Below are positions 10,560-19,375 of a stretch of 39,584 nt of DNA, one piece after another. Source of the stretch: an uncultured Gallionellaceae bacterium (GTDB taxonomy: Bacteria; Pseudomonadota; Gammaproteobacteria; Burkholderiales; Gallionellaceae); assembly GCA_903876625.1 (NCBI GenBank), contig CAIRAO010000294.1:1-39584 (forward strand). The letters run 5' to 3'. Below the pieces are notes generated by a model. It was given only the letters and a program-made list of their open reading frames with translations, made no database searches and was not told where the DNA came from. Within the stretch, counting starts at the first letter, position 1, and the number at the start of each line of letters is the position of its first letter. Position numbers and translations under genes: made by a program.

Positions 10560-11711
10560 TTAACTGATGATGCCGCCGCCAAGGCATATGTTCCCATCGT
10601 ATACTACAACGGATTGACCCGGTGTCACGGCCCACTGCGGGGAGCTGAAAGTGAAATGTGAGAGTTCATTTTCAGCCAGTGTAATGTTGCAACTGGCATC
10701 TTGTTGGCGATAGCGTGTTTTAGCCGCATAGTCGCGTGAGGTGTCAGGTGGGCTACCACTGATCCAATGCATATCCAACGTATCCAATTGCGGGCTAAGT
10801 AACAATGGATGATCATGCCCTTGCACAACGATCAATTGATTGAGCTGCATATTTTTACTTGCCACGAACCAGGGCTCACCCGATGTTTCGCGTGAACCGC
10901 CTATACCGAGCCCCTGCCGTTGACCGATGGTGTAGAACGATAACCCCATGTGCTCTCCAACAACTTTACCCTCATGAGTTACCATATCGCCGGGTTTGGT
11001 AGGCAGGTAGCGGTTGAGAAACTCTCGAAATGGTCTTTCACCAATGAAACAGATTCCGGTGCTATCTCGCTTGGCATGGTTTGAGAGGCCATGATCGCGG
11101 GCGATGTCTCGTACTTGTGATTTCAACAATTGACCTAACGGAAACATAGCTTTTGAAAGCTGGTGTTGACTCAGGCGATGTAAAAAATAACTTTGGTCTT
11201 TGCTGGCGTCTTTTGCTTTAAGCAATTGATAAGTGCCATCAACTTCGCGAACCTCCGCGTAATGACCTGTAGCGATGAAATCCGCGCCCAAACGAATGGC
11301 ATGATCTAAAAAAGCTTTAAATTTAATTTCCGAATTGCACAGAATGTCCGGATTGGGCGTTCGTCCGGCTTCATATTCACGCAAAAAATAACCGAACACT
11401 CGGTCTTTATATTCTTTGGCAAAATTGACAGCTTCAATGGGGATGCCGATCGTGTCTGCTACAGAAACAGCATCGATCAAATCCTGACGTGATGAGCAGT
11501 ACTCATCATCGTCGTCATCTTCCCAGTTCTTCATGAACAGACCGATGACTTCATAACCCTGTTGCTTTAACAATAAGGCAGTGACCGCTGAATCGACGCC
11601 ACCAGACATGCCAACAACGACGCAGGGCCGGGGTTGAAGATTGCCTTTCACGATTGCCCCCTCGCCCTCGGGGGGAGGGTTGGGGTGAGGGAGGGCTTGT
11701 TCGTTAGTCAT
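10560..11711 (-). CDS. mnmA: tRNA-specific 2-thiouridylase MnmA, with repeat-derived N-terminal extension
   Basis: MnmA adds sulfur at C2 of wobble uridine 34 in tRNA-Lys, -Glu and -Gln. Motifs are the PP-loop GMSGGVDSA (residues about 34-42), the [11 protein letters not shown] block, catalytic Cys125 in ILCNSEIKF and Cys221 in STGICFIGE. From the ATG at 11711 the protein is 383 aa, and its first 25 or so residues ([16 protein letters not shown]) are translated from a dispersed repeat. An in-frame GTG at 11651-11649 is preceded by GAGGGGGC at proper spacing and would give 363 aa, closer to the usual 360-370. Both starts are possible; the ATG overlaps the nudJ stop by 8 bases, suggesting coupling. 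Confidence 0.93.
   Translation of the reverse strand: MTNEQALPHPNPPPEGEGAIVKGNLQPRPCVVVGMSGGVDSAVTALLLKQQGYEVIGLFMKNWEDDDDDEYCSSRQDLIDAVSVADTIGIPIEAVNFAKEYKDRVFGYFLREYEAGRTPNPDILCNSEIKFKAFLDHAIRLGADFIATGHYAEVREVDGTYQLLKAKDASKDQSYFLHRLSQHQLSKAMFPLGQLLKSQVRDIARDHGLSNHAKRDSTGICFIGERPFREFLNRYLPTKPGDMVTHEGKVVGEHMGLSFYTIGQRQGLGIGGSRETSGEPWFVASKNMQLNQLIVVQGHDHPLLLSPQLDTLDMHWISGSPPDTSRDYAAKTRYRQQDASCNITLAENELSHFTFSSPQWAVTPGQSVVVYDGNICLGGGIIS
11649..11695 (-). repeat. Dispersed G/C-rich palindromic repeat inside the 5' end of mnmA
   Basis: The plus-strand sequence runs CACGATTGCCCCCTCGCCCT, then CGGGGGGAGGGTTGGGGTGA and a GGGAGGG end. It shares the CACGATTGC start with the copies upstream of panB and the GGGAGGGTTGGGG core with the copies near 39.5 kb. 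On the minus strand it is read in frame as [12 protein letters not shown], a peptide typical of such repeats when they enter coding sequence. Confidence 0.75.
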
Positions 11712-12150
11712 AATGGGTGAGAATTTCCAACGGATAACGTTTTTCTGCTAAATAATCCTCCATGCAACGCAAAATCAAGGGGCTACGATGGCGATCTCGA
11801 GTTGCCCGGATTTCATCGGGTGACATCCATTTTGCTTCGACGATCCCTTCGTCTAATAGTTGCTCTGGGTGATGTGCAGTGATATGCCCACCAAATGCAA
11901 AGCGTAAATAAGTAGTATCCGATGCTGGCGAATACCAGCGATAGATTCCAATCAAGAATTGCGGTTCAAATTCATAAGCGGATTCTTCAAGCGCCTCGCG
12001 TGAAACGCCGGCTATAAGTGACTCGTTAGGCTCAAGATGGCCGGCAGGTTGGTTAAACATTAAACCTTGCGAGGTATGCTCTTCTACCAATAAAAATTTA
12101 CCATCTTTTTCTATGACGGCGGCAACAGTAACGTGAGGTTTCCAAATCAT
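11704..12150 (-). CDS. nudJ: Nudix hydrolase, NudJ-like phosphatase
   Basis: The 148-residue Nudix protein is likely a NudJ-type enzyme acting on nucleoside di-/triphosphates or thiamine pyrophosphate-like precursors. The Nudix box spans GHLEPNE(x7)REALEESAY (residues about 37-59) and keeps the metal-binding REXXEE core, with Ala where Gly is usual. The [12 protein letters not shown] start and [10 protein letters not shown] lead-in are characteristic of NudJ. It overlaps mnmA by 8 bases, a pairing seen in other betaproteobacteria. The exact substrate cannot be determined from sequence. Confidence 0.85.
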   Translation of the reverse strand: MIWKPHVTVAAVIEKDGKFLLVEEHTSQGLMFNQPAGHLEPNESLIAGVSREALEESAYEFEPQFLIGIYRWYSPASDTTYLRFAFGGHITAHHPEQLLDEGIVEAKWMSPDEIRATRDRHRSPLILRCMEDYLAEKRYPLEILTHYD

Positions 12151-12166
12151 GGCGTAATTTTAAACG

Positions 12167-12196
12167 AAAAAAAAGCAGGGTTTCCCCTGCTTTTTT
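12167..12196. terminator. Bidirectional-looking intrinsic terminator
   Basis: GCAGGG and CCCTGC form a tight stem flanked by A8 on one side and T6 on the other, so either strand has a hairpin followed by a T-run. On the minus strand it ends the Ala/Lys-rich gene just before nudJ. Confidence 0.8.
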
Positions 12197-12209
12197 AACT
12201 TCAGCAATA

Positions 12210-12440
12210 TTACTTAGCTGCTGGAGCTGGAGCAGCGTCAGCCTTAGCTGCTTCTTTCTTAGCTTTCTTGGCTTTCTTAGCTTTCTTGGCTTTCTTGGCT
12301 GGCTTAGCTTCATCCTTAGCAGCAGGAGCAGCAGCGGCAGCAGGAGCAGCTGTAGGAGCAGCAGCAGGAGCGTCAGCAGCAACAGCAGAGAAAGTAACAA
12401 CAGCAAATACAGCAGCGATCAATGTGGACAACAGTTTCAT
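12210..12440 (-). CDS. Small secreted Ala/Lys-rich low-complexity protein
   Basis: I chose the ATG at 12440 because GGAG lies 8 bases upstream and the protein then begins with a clean signal peptide (MKLLSTLIAAVFAVVTFSAVAAD). The ORF-track start 20 codons earlier adds no plausible sequence. The mature part of about 54 residues is almost entirely Ala, Pro and Lys, with five tandem KKA units in its centre, and resembles the tail of histone H1-like proteins. With a signal peptide it should be periplasmic or surface-exposed, where a polycationic coil could bind anionic polymers; that role is a guess. It has its own promoter-like element and terminator, and looks monocistronic. Confidence 0.75.
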   Translation of the reverse strand: MKLLSTLIAAVFAVVTFSAVAADAPAAAPTAAPAAAAAPAAKDEAKPAKKAKKAKKAKKAKKEAAKADAAPAPAAK

Positions 12441-12545
12441 GTAAGACTCCATTTTAGTAGGTTGATAAACGTTTATGACACTACTTGTGTCTAGATGCAT
12501 TAACGCCTAAGTTTCTATTGCGTTGACAAGCGAATGCAATTGCCA

Positions 12546-12574
12546 ATTATAAACGTATTAATTCAAATAGTTAA
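12546..12574 (-). promoter_or_regulatory. Sigma-70-type promoter for the Ala/Lys-rich gene
   Basis: On the minus strand TTAACT and a perfect TATAAT are separated by 17 bases. This predicts an untranslated leader of about 100 bases, which contains a short hairpin (GACAC-AAGTA-GTGTC). Confidence 0.5.
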
Positions 12575-12626
12575 CAAAAATTTAACATTACCTCTTGAGC
12601 TTCAGTTTTGGAGAATATTGAAAATA

Positions 12627-14531
12627 TTAGTTGCTGTGCATCTCCAGCATTAGTTGATTCACTCTTTTGACGAAACTGGCTGGGTCATCCAATTGACCTC
12701 CTTCAGCCAAAAGTGCCTGATCGAACAAAACAGAAACCCAGTCATCGAAGCGTTTTTCCTCAATTTTCAAGCGCAATACCACCGGATGTTTAGGGTTGAT
12801 TTCCAAGATGGGTTTGGAAGTCGGGGCTTTCTGCCCGGCAGATTTCAGTAGACGCGCCAAGTTTGCACTCATGTCGTGTTCGTCAGCCACCAGGCAAGCG
12901 GGAGAATCAGTCAGACGATGCGTTACACGCACTTCCTTTACTCGTTCGCCAAGACTGGAGCTGATCTTGTCAATCAAGTCCTTAAATTCGGTGGCGACAG
13001 TTTCCTGTTCTTTTTTCTCAGTCTCATCTTCCAACTTGCCAAGATCAAGTCCACCCTTGGCTACAGACACTAACGCTTTGCCTTGGAACTCGAACAAATT
13101 GCTCACTAACCACTCGTCTACGCGATCAGAAAACAATAACACTTCAATTCCCTTCTTGCGGAAAACTTCCAGATGCGGACTGTTTTTCGCGGCATTGAAA
13201 CTGTCTGCAGTGATATAGTAAATCTTGTCCTGGCCTTCTTTCATGCGGCCAATGTAATCGGCCATAGAAACAGTTTCATCTGACGTGTCGGCATGGGTTG
13301 AAGCCAGACGCAACAAGCCGGCGATCTTGTCTTTGTTGACGATGTCTTCTCCGACACCTTCTTTTAACACACGACCAAACTCGCCCCAGAACTTGGTATA
13401 TTTTTCGGCATCATTTTTAGCCATATCTTCCAGCAAACCTAGAACCTTCTTGGTGCAACCGGAACGGATAGCTTCGATGTCTTTTGACTCTTGCAGAATT
13501 TCGCGTGATACGTTGAGTGGCAAGTCGCTGGAGTCCACCACTCCGCGTACAAAGCGCATATAGCGCGGCATCAGTTGTTCTGCATCGTCCATGATGAATA
13601 CGCGGCGCACATATAACTTCACACCATGGATCGCATCTCGTTCCCACATGTCGAAAGGTGCGCGTGAGGGAATGTAAAGCAACTGTGTGTATTCCTGCTT
13701 ACCTTCCACTCGGGCATGGGTCCAAGCCAGCGGGTCCTGATAATCATGACCGACATGTTTGTAAAACTCCTTGTATTCATCCTCGCTGATTTCGTTCTTG
13801 GCGCGAGCCCACAAGGCAAAAGCCTGATTGACGGTTTCATCTTCTTCCAAAATTTGCTGAGTGCCGTCTTTCCATTCTTCTTTTTTCATCAGAATGGGCT
13901 GGACAATGTGATCGGAATACTTCCTGATGATGGAACGTATTTTCTGGCCGCTGAGAAGATCATCCTGACCTTCGCGCAGATGCAAGACAATTTCTGTGCC
14001 ACGAGCGGCTTTTTCAATCATTTCGATGGCGAACTCACCGCCGCCATCTGATTCCCAACGCACGCCTTGGTCTGATTTTTCTCCGGCACGGCGTGAGGTC
14101 ACCGTGACTTTATCGGCGACGATAAAAGCTGAATAAAAGCCCACGCCAAATTGACCGATCAAGTTAGCGTCTTTTTGCTGGTCACCGGAAAGCCGGGAGA
14201 AAAATTCCCGAGTGCCTGATTTTGCAATCGTGCCCAAATTATTGATCACCTCATCGCGACTCATGCCAATGCCTTTGTCCGTGATTGTCAAGGTCTTTGC
14301 CGTTTTGTCGTAGCTGATGCGGATATTCAGTTCGGAATCGTTTTCGAACAGGCTGTCATTGTGCAATGCTTCAAAGCGCAACTTATCGCTGGCATCTGCT
14401 GCGTTGGAGATTAATTCGCGTAAAAAGATTTCACGATTTGAGTAAAGTGAATGGATCATCAGTTGCAAAAGTTGCTTCACTTCAGCCTGAAAACCCATGG
14501 TTTCGCGGTTGTTTGTTGCGGTATTGCTCAT
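12627..14531 (-). CDS. htpG: Chaperone HtpG (bacterial Hsp90)
   Basis: HtpG is the ATP-dependent cytosolic Hsp90 chaperone. The 634-residue protein has the GHKL ATPase motifs in order: [15 protein letters not shown] (helix with the catalytic Glu nearby), [23 protein letters not shown] and [11 protein letters not shown]. Middle-domain blocks ([26 protein letters not shown]) follow, and then the C-terminal dimerisation region. It is close to the E. coli length of 624. It is monocistronic by position, with GGGAG 7 bases before the ATG and a near-perfect sigma-32 promoter upstream. Confidence 0.97.
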   Translation of the reverse strand: MSNTATNNRETMGFQAEVKQLLQLMIHSLYSNREIFLRELISNAADASDKLRFEALHNDSLFENDSELNIRISYDKTAKTLTITDKGIGMSRDEVINNLGTIAKSGTREFFSRLSGDQQKDANLIGQFGVGFYSAFIVADKVTVTSRRAGEKSDQGVRWESDGGGEFAIEMIEKAARGTEIVLHLREGQDDLLSGQKIRSIIRKYSDHIVQPILMKKEEWKDGTQQILEEDETVNQAFALWARAKNEISEDEYKEFYKHVGHDYQDPLAWTHARVEGKQEYTQLLYIPSRAPFDMWERDAIHGVKLYVRRVFIMDDAEQLMPRYMRFVRGVVDSSDLPLNVSREILQESKDIEAIRSGCTKKVLGLLEDMAKNDAEKYTKFWGEFGRVLKEGVGEDIVNKDKIAGLLRLASTHADTSDETVSMADYIGRMKEGQDKIYYITADSFNAAKNSPHLEVFRKKGIEVLLFSDRVDEWLVSNLFEFQGKALVSVAKGGLDLGKLEDETEKKEQETVATEFKDLIDKISSSLGERVKEVRVTHRLTDSPACLVADEHDMSANLARLLKSAGQKAPTSKPILEINPKHPVVLRLKIEEKRFDDWVSVLFDQALLAEGGQLDDPASFVKRVNQLMLEMHSN

Positions 14532-14565
14532 ATTTTCTCCCTATTTACTTGATTAGACTCCGGCT

Positions 14566-14593
14566 AAATGGGGGTGATGGTGAAAGTTTCAAG
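14566..14593 (-). promoter_or_regulatory. Sigma-32 (RpoH) heat-shock promoter of htpG
   Basis: The minus strand reads CTTGAAA, 13 bases, CCCCATTT. This matches the RpoH consensus CTTGAAA-N(11-16)-CCCCATNT at every fixed position and lies about 35 bases upstream of the htpG ATG. Heat-shock control of htpG is established in E. coli; here it is inferred from the motif. Confidence 0.88.
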
Positions 14594-14767
14594 TGCTTTG
14601 AAGCATGTCCAGCTTGTTTAAAATTAATTCGTTAACTAGAATACCGCCAACGGGGCGCTGTTGTTGTCGCTGAGATTGGTACTTAAACGTATTGCCAGCA
14701 AGGAATTTTTCCATGACAATGCGATCCCGTTTTATAAACCCTTAACATTTACGGAGTACATGATCTC

Positions 14768-15052
14768 ATGAACAGAAAAGAACTTGTTGATGCACTGTCA
14801 GCTAAAACTGATTCCACTAAGGCCGACGCTGAACGCAATATCGCGGCATTGATTGAAATCATTACCGCCACTCTGAAAAAGGGCGATTCGATTTCGCTGG
14901 TTGGCTTTGGTTCCTTTGAAGTGCGTAAACGCGCTGCTCGCACTGGTCGCAATCCCAAGACTGGTGCTGAGTTGAAGATCAAGGCATCAAAAGTTCCAGC
15001 TTTCAAAGCAGGTGCAAGCCTGAAAGCAGCAGTAAACGGCGCAAAGAAGTAA
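14768..15052 (+). CDS. hupB: DNA-binding protein HU
   Basis: The 94-residue HU/IHF-family protein is a nucleoid-associated architectural factor that bends DNA as a dimer. It begins MNRKELVDALSAKT, has the VGFGSFEVRKRAARTGRNP beta-arm with the conserved RNP tip, and ends in a Lys/Ala-rich tail. The length is slightly longer than the typical 90. It looks like HU rather than IHF because it lacks the longer IHF C-terminal helix pattern; the choice between hupA and hupB is by convention. It is transcribed divergently from htpG and followed by a hairpin terminator. Confidence 0.93.
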   Translation: MNRKELVDALSAKTDSTKADAERNIAALIEIITATLKKGDSISLVGFGSFEVRKRAARTGRNPKTGAELKIKASKVPAFKAGASLKAAVNGAKK

Positions 15053-15065
15053 TTAGAAATTGCAC

Positions 15066-15091
15066 AGCCCCATGCGAAAAGCGATGGGGCT
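15066..15091 (+). terminator. Hairpin terminator after HU
   Basis: AGCCCCAT and ATGGGGCT form an 8-bp stem with a 10-base loop, followed after a few bases by a short T-run (CGTTTTG). Confidence 0.6.
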
Positions 15092-15225
15092 TAGTCGTTT
15101 TGTAGCGGTTAAATGTCGCGAGTGTCGTGCAGTGACGCAATGGCACTGCCTTAGTTATTGTGGCAAGTAATTTACCATGAATACATTGTGTATTAGGTGG
15201 AGTGTGTATCAATTAAGGAGACGCC

Positions 15226-15807
15226 ATGATGTTTCGTCGTTTTATTACAATCGGTTTATTTATTGCCAGCCCGTTGGCCTGTGCGGATGCGCTGGATATA
15301 AGCCTGAATAACAACGCTGTTGCAATCGGGTTTTTCACAGGGGCAGGAGCGATGGTACAGGGGAATTCTGAATTCCATATTGCCGCGACTTATAACGATT
15401 CGATGAACACGCTTGCTGAAGCCGGCATGCTGGTAAAAGGTGATGAAGGAGATTCTTCAGGAGCTAGTCTTGCGGTTGGTGCAAAAGTTTTAGCAGGCAT
15501 GATAAAAAATTATGCGCCGGGAACTACTCAGAACGTTGGTGCTATTGCCATTGGAGGAGAGCTTGGATTTGTTGCTCCCGCCAGCAAACAACTTTCAGTG
15601 GGCCTGTATTATTTCGGGGGCCCCAAGATAACGACCTTCGGGGACGCTAACAGATCAAGCCAATGGGGGCTTCATGGAGATTATGAAGTTGCGCCGGGTA
15701 CCAAGGTTTATGTTGAATATCGAGAAACTGATTTCGGCCTTACTTCGACAGGCCAGACTGCAACAGTTGACAGCGGTACTTACTTGGGCGTGAAGCTCGC
15801 GTTTTAA
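15226..15807 (+). CDS. YfaZ-like outer-membrane protein
   Basis: The 193-residue protein has a signal peptide (cleavage near CADA) and mature sequence beginning with a DISLNNN motif. Gly-rich amphipathic strands and a C-terminal VKLAF follow, which is the layout of the YfaZ family of small outer-membrane barrels of unknown role. AAGGAG at 15215-15220 supports the ATG at 15226 or the adjacent one at 15229. The next gene also encodes an exported protein, but 65 bases separate the two. YfaZ function is not established, so none is claimed. Confidence 0.7.
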   Translation: MMFRRFITIGLFIASPLACADALDISLNNNAVAIGFFTGAGAMVQGNSEFHIAATYNDSMNTLAEAGMLVKGDEGDSSGASLAVGAKVLAGMIKNYAPGTTQNVGAIAIGGELGFVAPASKQLSVGLYYFGGPKITTFGDANRSSQWGLHGDYEVAPGTKVYVEYRETDFGLTSTGQTATVDSGTYLGVKLAF

Positions 15808-15872
15808 TAGTCACTACGTTAACCGATTTAAGCGACTCAATAACTCTGACTCCGTTATTTAAAAGCTTTGGG

Positions 15873-16202
15873 ATGCTCACTTTGAAAACTCAAATAATCT
15901 TGGCGATAGTGTTGGTTACTTTTGCTTCCATCGCACAAGCTAAAGATTTATCGGCTCAACAAGCCGGGGTCGAGTACGCGCGGCAAGAGGTTGAAAAAGC
16001 TGATGCTCAAAACAAGTTAGATCTGAAAGAGGTTGCAGAAGCAGAAAAATTATTGGAACAGCGCAGAAAAGCATTTGAGTTGCAAACTAAACAATTGGCT
16101 GATGATCGGAAGAAAGCCGAGCTGTCCAAGAAGCGCTTAAAGGAAGCCAATGAAAAAATGAACAAGGCGCAAACGATATTAGATCAGGCTTGGAAAGAAT
16201 AA
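15873..16202 (+). CDS. Small secreted coiled-coil protein
   Basis: I do not recognise the family. The 109-residue product has a signal peptide (hydrophobic IILAIVLVTFASI, cleavage at AQAKD). The remainder is one continuous charged helix with heptad spacing of Leu/Ala and many Glu/Lys residues, predicted to be a coiled coil of about 85 residues. It could be a periplasmic spacer or a Lpp/OmpH-like chaperone-type protein, but no signature decides. The ribosome-binding site is weak. It is convergent with feoB. Confidence 0.65.
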   Translation: MLTLKTQIILAIVLVTFASIAQAKDLSAQQAGVEYARQEVEKADAQNKLDLKEVAEAEKLLEQRRKAFELQTKQLADDRKKAELSKKRLKEANEKMNKAQTILDQAWKE

Positions 16203-16236
16203 GTATGGATTTTAGAGGCGCAGTATAGTTCAACCC

Positions 16237-16261
16237 GGATTTTCCATTGGATCAAAAATCC
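16237..16261. terminator. Possible terminator hairpin between convergent genes
   Basis: GGATTTT and AAAATCC form a 7-bp stem around an 11-base loop in the 71-base gap between the coiled-coil gene and feoB. The T-run is not separate from the stem, so the call is tentative. Confidence 0.35.
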
Positions 16262-16273
16262 GTCATACCGGCT

Positions 16274-18061
16274 CTAGTATCCCAATCCCCTTGCCCCCTG
16301 ATAGAAGATAAAACTTACTATCCAGGCAAACCCCAAAGACCATACCAACGATAGCAAAGTAAACCCGATGTTCTTGGATTCGCTATGCAAGGTAGCAATA
16401 GTGGATAAGCAGGGCGTATAAATAAGTGTAAATAGCATGAAACTATAGGCTTGTACCCAATCCAGTTGGTGCGCCAATTCTCCGCTCAGTGCATGGCCGC
16501 TTAGCCCGTAGATGACGGCAAGCGAGCCGATCACAATCTCCTTGGCTACAAAGCCGAAGATCAAAGCAATAGTGAGTTCAGCAGTGACGCCGATGGGTTT
16601 AAACAAAGGATGCAGCCAACTGCCGATTTGTCCAGCCCAAGTGTCTGGTCCTGCAGGCGTGGCAGTGGAAGGAAAGTGGGTAAGCAGCCAAACAAGAACC
16701 ACGCCGATGATGATGAACTTGCTGGCTCTGTTGACGAAGTGGTAAACCTCGTGCCAGCCGCGCAACAACATTTGACGCAGCGTCGGAAAACGATAGGGCG
16801 GTAGTTCAAGTACGAAGGGTTCGCTGTTCGGAAAATAGCGTTTGAATATCAGTGCAGTAAGGATCGCGGCGGCAAAGCTGAAAAGGTAAAGGCTGAAAAC
16901 AACTGGCGCTGCCGATTTTGGCGCAAATAACGCAGCGGTAATAAAAACAAAAACCTGCAAACGTGCCGAGCAAAGAGAGAAGGGAATCACCAGCATACTG
17001 AGCAGCCGCAGCGAGCGTGAGCGCATCACTCGCGTACCCATCAACGCAGGAACATTGCAGCCGAATCCCATTAGCAGCATGACAAAGCTGCGTCCATCCA
17101 ATCCCATTCTTGCCATGAGTGCATCCATCAAAAAGGCAGCGCGTGAAAGATAGCCCGTGTCTTCAACGATGGCCATGAAGAGGAAAAATAAAATGATGAT
17201 GGGGATGAAGGCTGCCACAGTGGCGACACCATTGTATATGCCGTCCAGCAATAAGCCTTGCATGATCGCGGGTAATCCACTAACCAAAGGCGCTAGCGCT
17301 GTTTCACGCAACCAGGCGAACAAATCTCCCACGCCTGTTTGCAGCGGTTGTCCAAAAAAGAAAATGCCTTGAAACACCAGAAACATGATGCCGAAAAAAA
17401 TCGGCAAGCCTAGCCACGGATGCAGCATGACACGATCCAGTTGATCGGTGAGATTGTCCGGCAATCGCAAGGGAACCTGCACAGCATGTTGCAAAACCCT
17501 CGTCATTTCACTTTCAATGTGAGTATCTTGTTCGAGTTGAGATCGCAAGTCTTCAGCCATACCCGGCGTGGCATAGCGCAATGCTTTGGTCACGGCCTCC
17601 AACGCAGTGTGATAACCGTCGCCATACTTCGCGCTGAGCAGAAAGATCGGGATGCCAAGCGATGATGACATCTTTCCCGCATCGATGGTGATGCCAAATT
17701 TTCTGGCTTCATCCGCCATGTTAAGCAAAACCACCATATTCAAATTGTATTGCTTAAGTTGAAAAAGCAAACTCAATTGGCGCTCTATCTGTGTTGCATT
17801 GAGCACGATGATAGCGAGGTCTGGCACGTTGTCATGCAAAAAATGACGAACTACTTGTTCGTCTTCAGAGAAGCCATGAATGTCGTAGATGCCGGGCAGG
17901 TCGATAATCTCTACCATGTCACTGCCGAGAAGAATTTTGCCACTCAGCAATTCAACAGTGATGCCGGGCCAGTTTCCAACGCGAGCCGAACCGCCGGTCA
18001 TGCGATTAAAAAGTGTCGATTTTCCCGTGTTGGGCATGCCTAACAGCGCAATCCGCTTCAT
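16274..18061 (-). CDS. feoB: Ferrous iron transporter FeoB
   Basis: FeoB is the inner-membrane Fe(II) permease with an N-terminal G domain. The 595-residue protein shows G1 GMPNTGKST (residues about 8-16), the G2 region with NWPGITVE, G3 DLPGIYD and G4 LNMAD. About eight membrane helices follow, with the two Gate blocks GFGCNVPALMGTRVM-SLCSARL and FVAKEIVIGSLAVIYGL. It is shorter than E. coli FeoB (773 aa) but in the range of compact betaproteobacterial forms. It overlaps feoA by 4 bases, so the two are coupled. No FeoC is present. Confidence 0.94.
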   Translation of the reverse strand: MKRIALLGMPNTGKSTLFNRMTGGSARVGNWPGITVELLSGKILLGSDMVEIIDLPGIYDIHGFSEDEQVVRHFLHDNVPDLAIIVLNATQIERQLSLLFQLKQYNLNMVVLLNMADEARKFGITIDAGKMSSSLGIPIFLLSAKYGDGYHTALEAVTKALRYATPGMAEDLRSQLEQDTHIESEMTRVLQHAVQVPLRLPDNLTDQLDRVMLHPWLGLPIFFGIMFLVFQGIFFFGQPLQTGVGDLFAWLRETALAPLVSGLPAIMQGLLLDGIYNGVATVAAFIPIIILFFLFMAIVEDTGYLSRAAFLMDALMARMGLDGRSFVMLLMGFGCNVPALMGTRVMRSRSLRLLSMLVIPFSLCSARLQVFVFITAALFAPKSAAPVVFSLYLFSFAAAILTALIFKRYFPNSEPFVLELPPYRFPTLRQMLLRGWHEVYHFVNRASKFIIIGVVLVWLLTHFPSTATPAGPDTWAGQIGSWLHPLFKPIGVTAELTIALIFGFVAKEIVIGSLAVIYGLSGHALSGELAHQLDWVQAYSFMLFTLIYTPCLSTIATLHSESKNIGFTLLSLVWSLGFAWIVSFIFYQGARGLGY

Positions 18062-18297
18062 GATTTTTGTACCGTGATTTTGGCAGCTTCGTTTTTGCGC
18101 AACAAAATGTCCGTCGTACCTATGCGCACTTGCAGCGGTCCGGAAAAACTTGCTTTGCGTATTAGCTCAATGCGTTTGCCAACACGAAAACCCAGTGCCA
18201 ACAATCGTTGGCGCAGTGCATCGTCAGTTTGAATGGCGAGGATCGTCGCGCTTTCGCCGGAAGCGAGATCCGTTAGGTTGTCAGTAGATGTTGTCAT
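18058..18297 (-). CDS. feoA: FeoA, ferrous iron transport accessory protein
   Basis: This small SH3-like cytosolic protein is required for FeoB function. Seen here are the LASGESATILAI start, the ALGFRVGKRIELIRKASFSGPLQV core and a final beta strand. The ORF track begins at a GTG (18303); the ATG two codons in (18297) is equally plausible and was used. No clear Shine-Dalgarno sequence distinguishes them. The stop overlaps the feoB start (ATGA). I looked for a Fur box upstream and found none that was convincing, only a direct repeat of AATTTGTGA at 18352 and 18366. Confidence 0.9.
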   Translation of the reverse strand: MTTSTDNLTDLASGESATILAIQTDDALRQRLLALGFRVGKRIELIRKASFSGPLQVRIGTTDILLRKNEAAKITVQKS

Positions 18298-18368
18298 GTT
18301 CACAATGCACGGATTATTTCATAGCAGCGTAGCTTTGCGTGAGCCTTTATGAATTTGTGACAACAAAT

Positions 18369-18396
18369 TTGTGAAATTCTCAAGCCTATGTATAAT
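18369..18396 (+). promoter_or_regulatory. Sigma-70 promoter for the tRNA-Thr gene
   Basis: TTGTGA, 16 bases, and a perfect TATAAT. It predicts a start near 18403 and a leader of about 115 bases before the tRNA. A direct repeat AATTTGTGA (18352 and 18366) overlaps the -35 region. Confidence 0.55.
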
Positions 18397-18518
18397 GGCG
18401 CCGCTTTCTTGGGGCAAGTCACTGCAACAACCGCAAATTTTTGGAACATATCAAGATAAATCTTAAGAAAAAGCACGAATCTTGAATTGACCATCGAGCT
18501 TCGTATTAGTTTTTCACC

Positions 18519-18594
18519 GCCGCTTTAGCTCAGTTGGTAGAGCAACCGCCTTGTAAGCGGTAGGTCGCCAGTTCGAATCCGGCAAGCGGCACCA
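18519..18594 (+). tRNA. tRNA-Thr (anticodon TGT)
   Basis: The 76-base cloverleaf has an acceptor stem GCCGCTT/AAGCGGC, a D-arm with AGCTCAGTTGGTAGAGC, and an anticodon stem ACCGC/GCGGT enclosing CTTGTAA. This puts TGT at positions 34-36 and reads ACA. The T-arm contains GTTCGAATC, and CCA is encoded at the 3' end. A hairpin terminator follows directly. The minus-strand ORF across it (ending CRIRTGDLPLTRRLLYQLS) is the usual false protein read from the antisense of a tRNA. Confidence 0.97.
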
Positions 18595-18602
18595 ATAAGA
18601 AT

Positions 18603-18628
18603 AAGGCTTCCAGAGATGGGAGCCTTTT
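18603..18628 (+). terminator. Intrinsic terminator after tRNA-Thr
   Basis: AAGGCTTCC and GGGAGCCTT pair (with one G-T wobble) around a short loop, followed by a T-run. Confidence 0.8.
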
Positions 18629-18729
18629 TCATGGCTAATAAAATTTGCTTCATGTAGGCGTGGTGTAGGATTTTCCGGTCAACACAACATCCTTTCCAAG
18701 TAATATTACTACTGCAACGAGATAACAAT

Positions 18730-19005
18730 ATGCGAAGTATTCTTTTATTTATAACAACAGTCATCGCTTTGTCTGGATGCACTCCACCTGCGTTTGTGCA
18801 GGAAAGAAATAATGTCAAACAAGTAGCAGCACCTTCACAAATAGTTCCAGATAAGACTGAAAAGAAAGACTACGATTCAACTTTAAGCGATTGCGAATTT
18901 GAAGCAAGTCAAAATCCAGATTATGATAACAGACTGATGGGAAGACTAAAAGCAAAGAACTACATTAAGGGCTGCCTGTCTTCAAAGGGTTGGATTTTGC
19001 AGTAA
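18730..19005 (+). CDS. Small lipoprotein, unknown function
   Basis: The 91-residue product begins with a type II signal peptide, MRSILLFITTVIALSGC, in which LSGC is a good lipobox with Cys17 as the lipidated residue. The mature part has no family I recognise. It includes a linker rich in Pro, Lys and Asp, then a short C-terminal region with two Cys (SDCEFEAS and KGCLSSKGW) that could form a disulfide. The spacing and the C-terminal KGW resemble small lipoproteins of the outer membrane found near tRNA genes in other proteobacteria. It stands alone on the plus strand. Confidence 0.65.
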   Translation: MRSILLFITTVIALSGCTPPAFVQERNNVKQVAAPSQIVPDKTEKKDYDSTLSDCEFEASQNPDYDNRLMGRLKAKNYIKGCLSSKGWILQ

Positions 19006-19375
19006 TAGCATTAACCCATCCATCTTTGCAATCATTCATTAAGGGTTGAGTATGGAAAATTTCAAATTCCCAATTCTGAATTCCTAACATATAGAATCTT
19101 CACAGCACCTTGTCAGCCTGCCTTCGCACACCACCACCTGATTAGATTCGCATAAGTGTAAAAAGCAGACATAGTCAGATGTCAGCGCCACTCCGGTCGA
19201 TGCGATTTTCAGCAAGGCAAGCTTTTATAATCCGGCCAATCGAGTTATTATTACCTCAAATAGTATTCACTGTAGAGGCATCAGACTTAAATCTCTAATA
19301 GACAATTAAATATCGGGGCAGCGCCGTCCTGCTGCATGCAATCTTGCTATTCTATATTTCATAAAGAGGGTTCTC
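19006..19375. other. 370-base intergenic region, no gene recognised
   Basis: This is AT-rich sequence between the lipoprotein and the SapC-family gene. I see a TATAAT at 19226 without a convincing -35 partner and a short GCAGC/GCTGC hairpin near 19320. There is no coding frame longer than about 15 codons and no RNA family I recognise. Confidence 0.5.

Noticed and set aside
12098-12406. Minus-strand Leu-rich ORF of 102 aa
   Set aside because: It is a frame shadow of the Ala/Lys-rich gene; the Leu runs come from GCA/GCT-rich codons read in another frame.
18304-18400. Fur box upstream of feoA
   Set aside because: No stretch resembles GATAATGATAATCATTATC well enough; only an AATTTGTGA direct repeat is present, overlapping the tRNA promoter.
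18525-18818. Minus-strand ORF of 97 aa over the tRNA
   Set aside because: Its C-terminus (CRIRTGDLPLTRRLLYQLS) is the familiar false translation of an antisense tRNA, and the tRNA call is secure.
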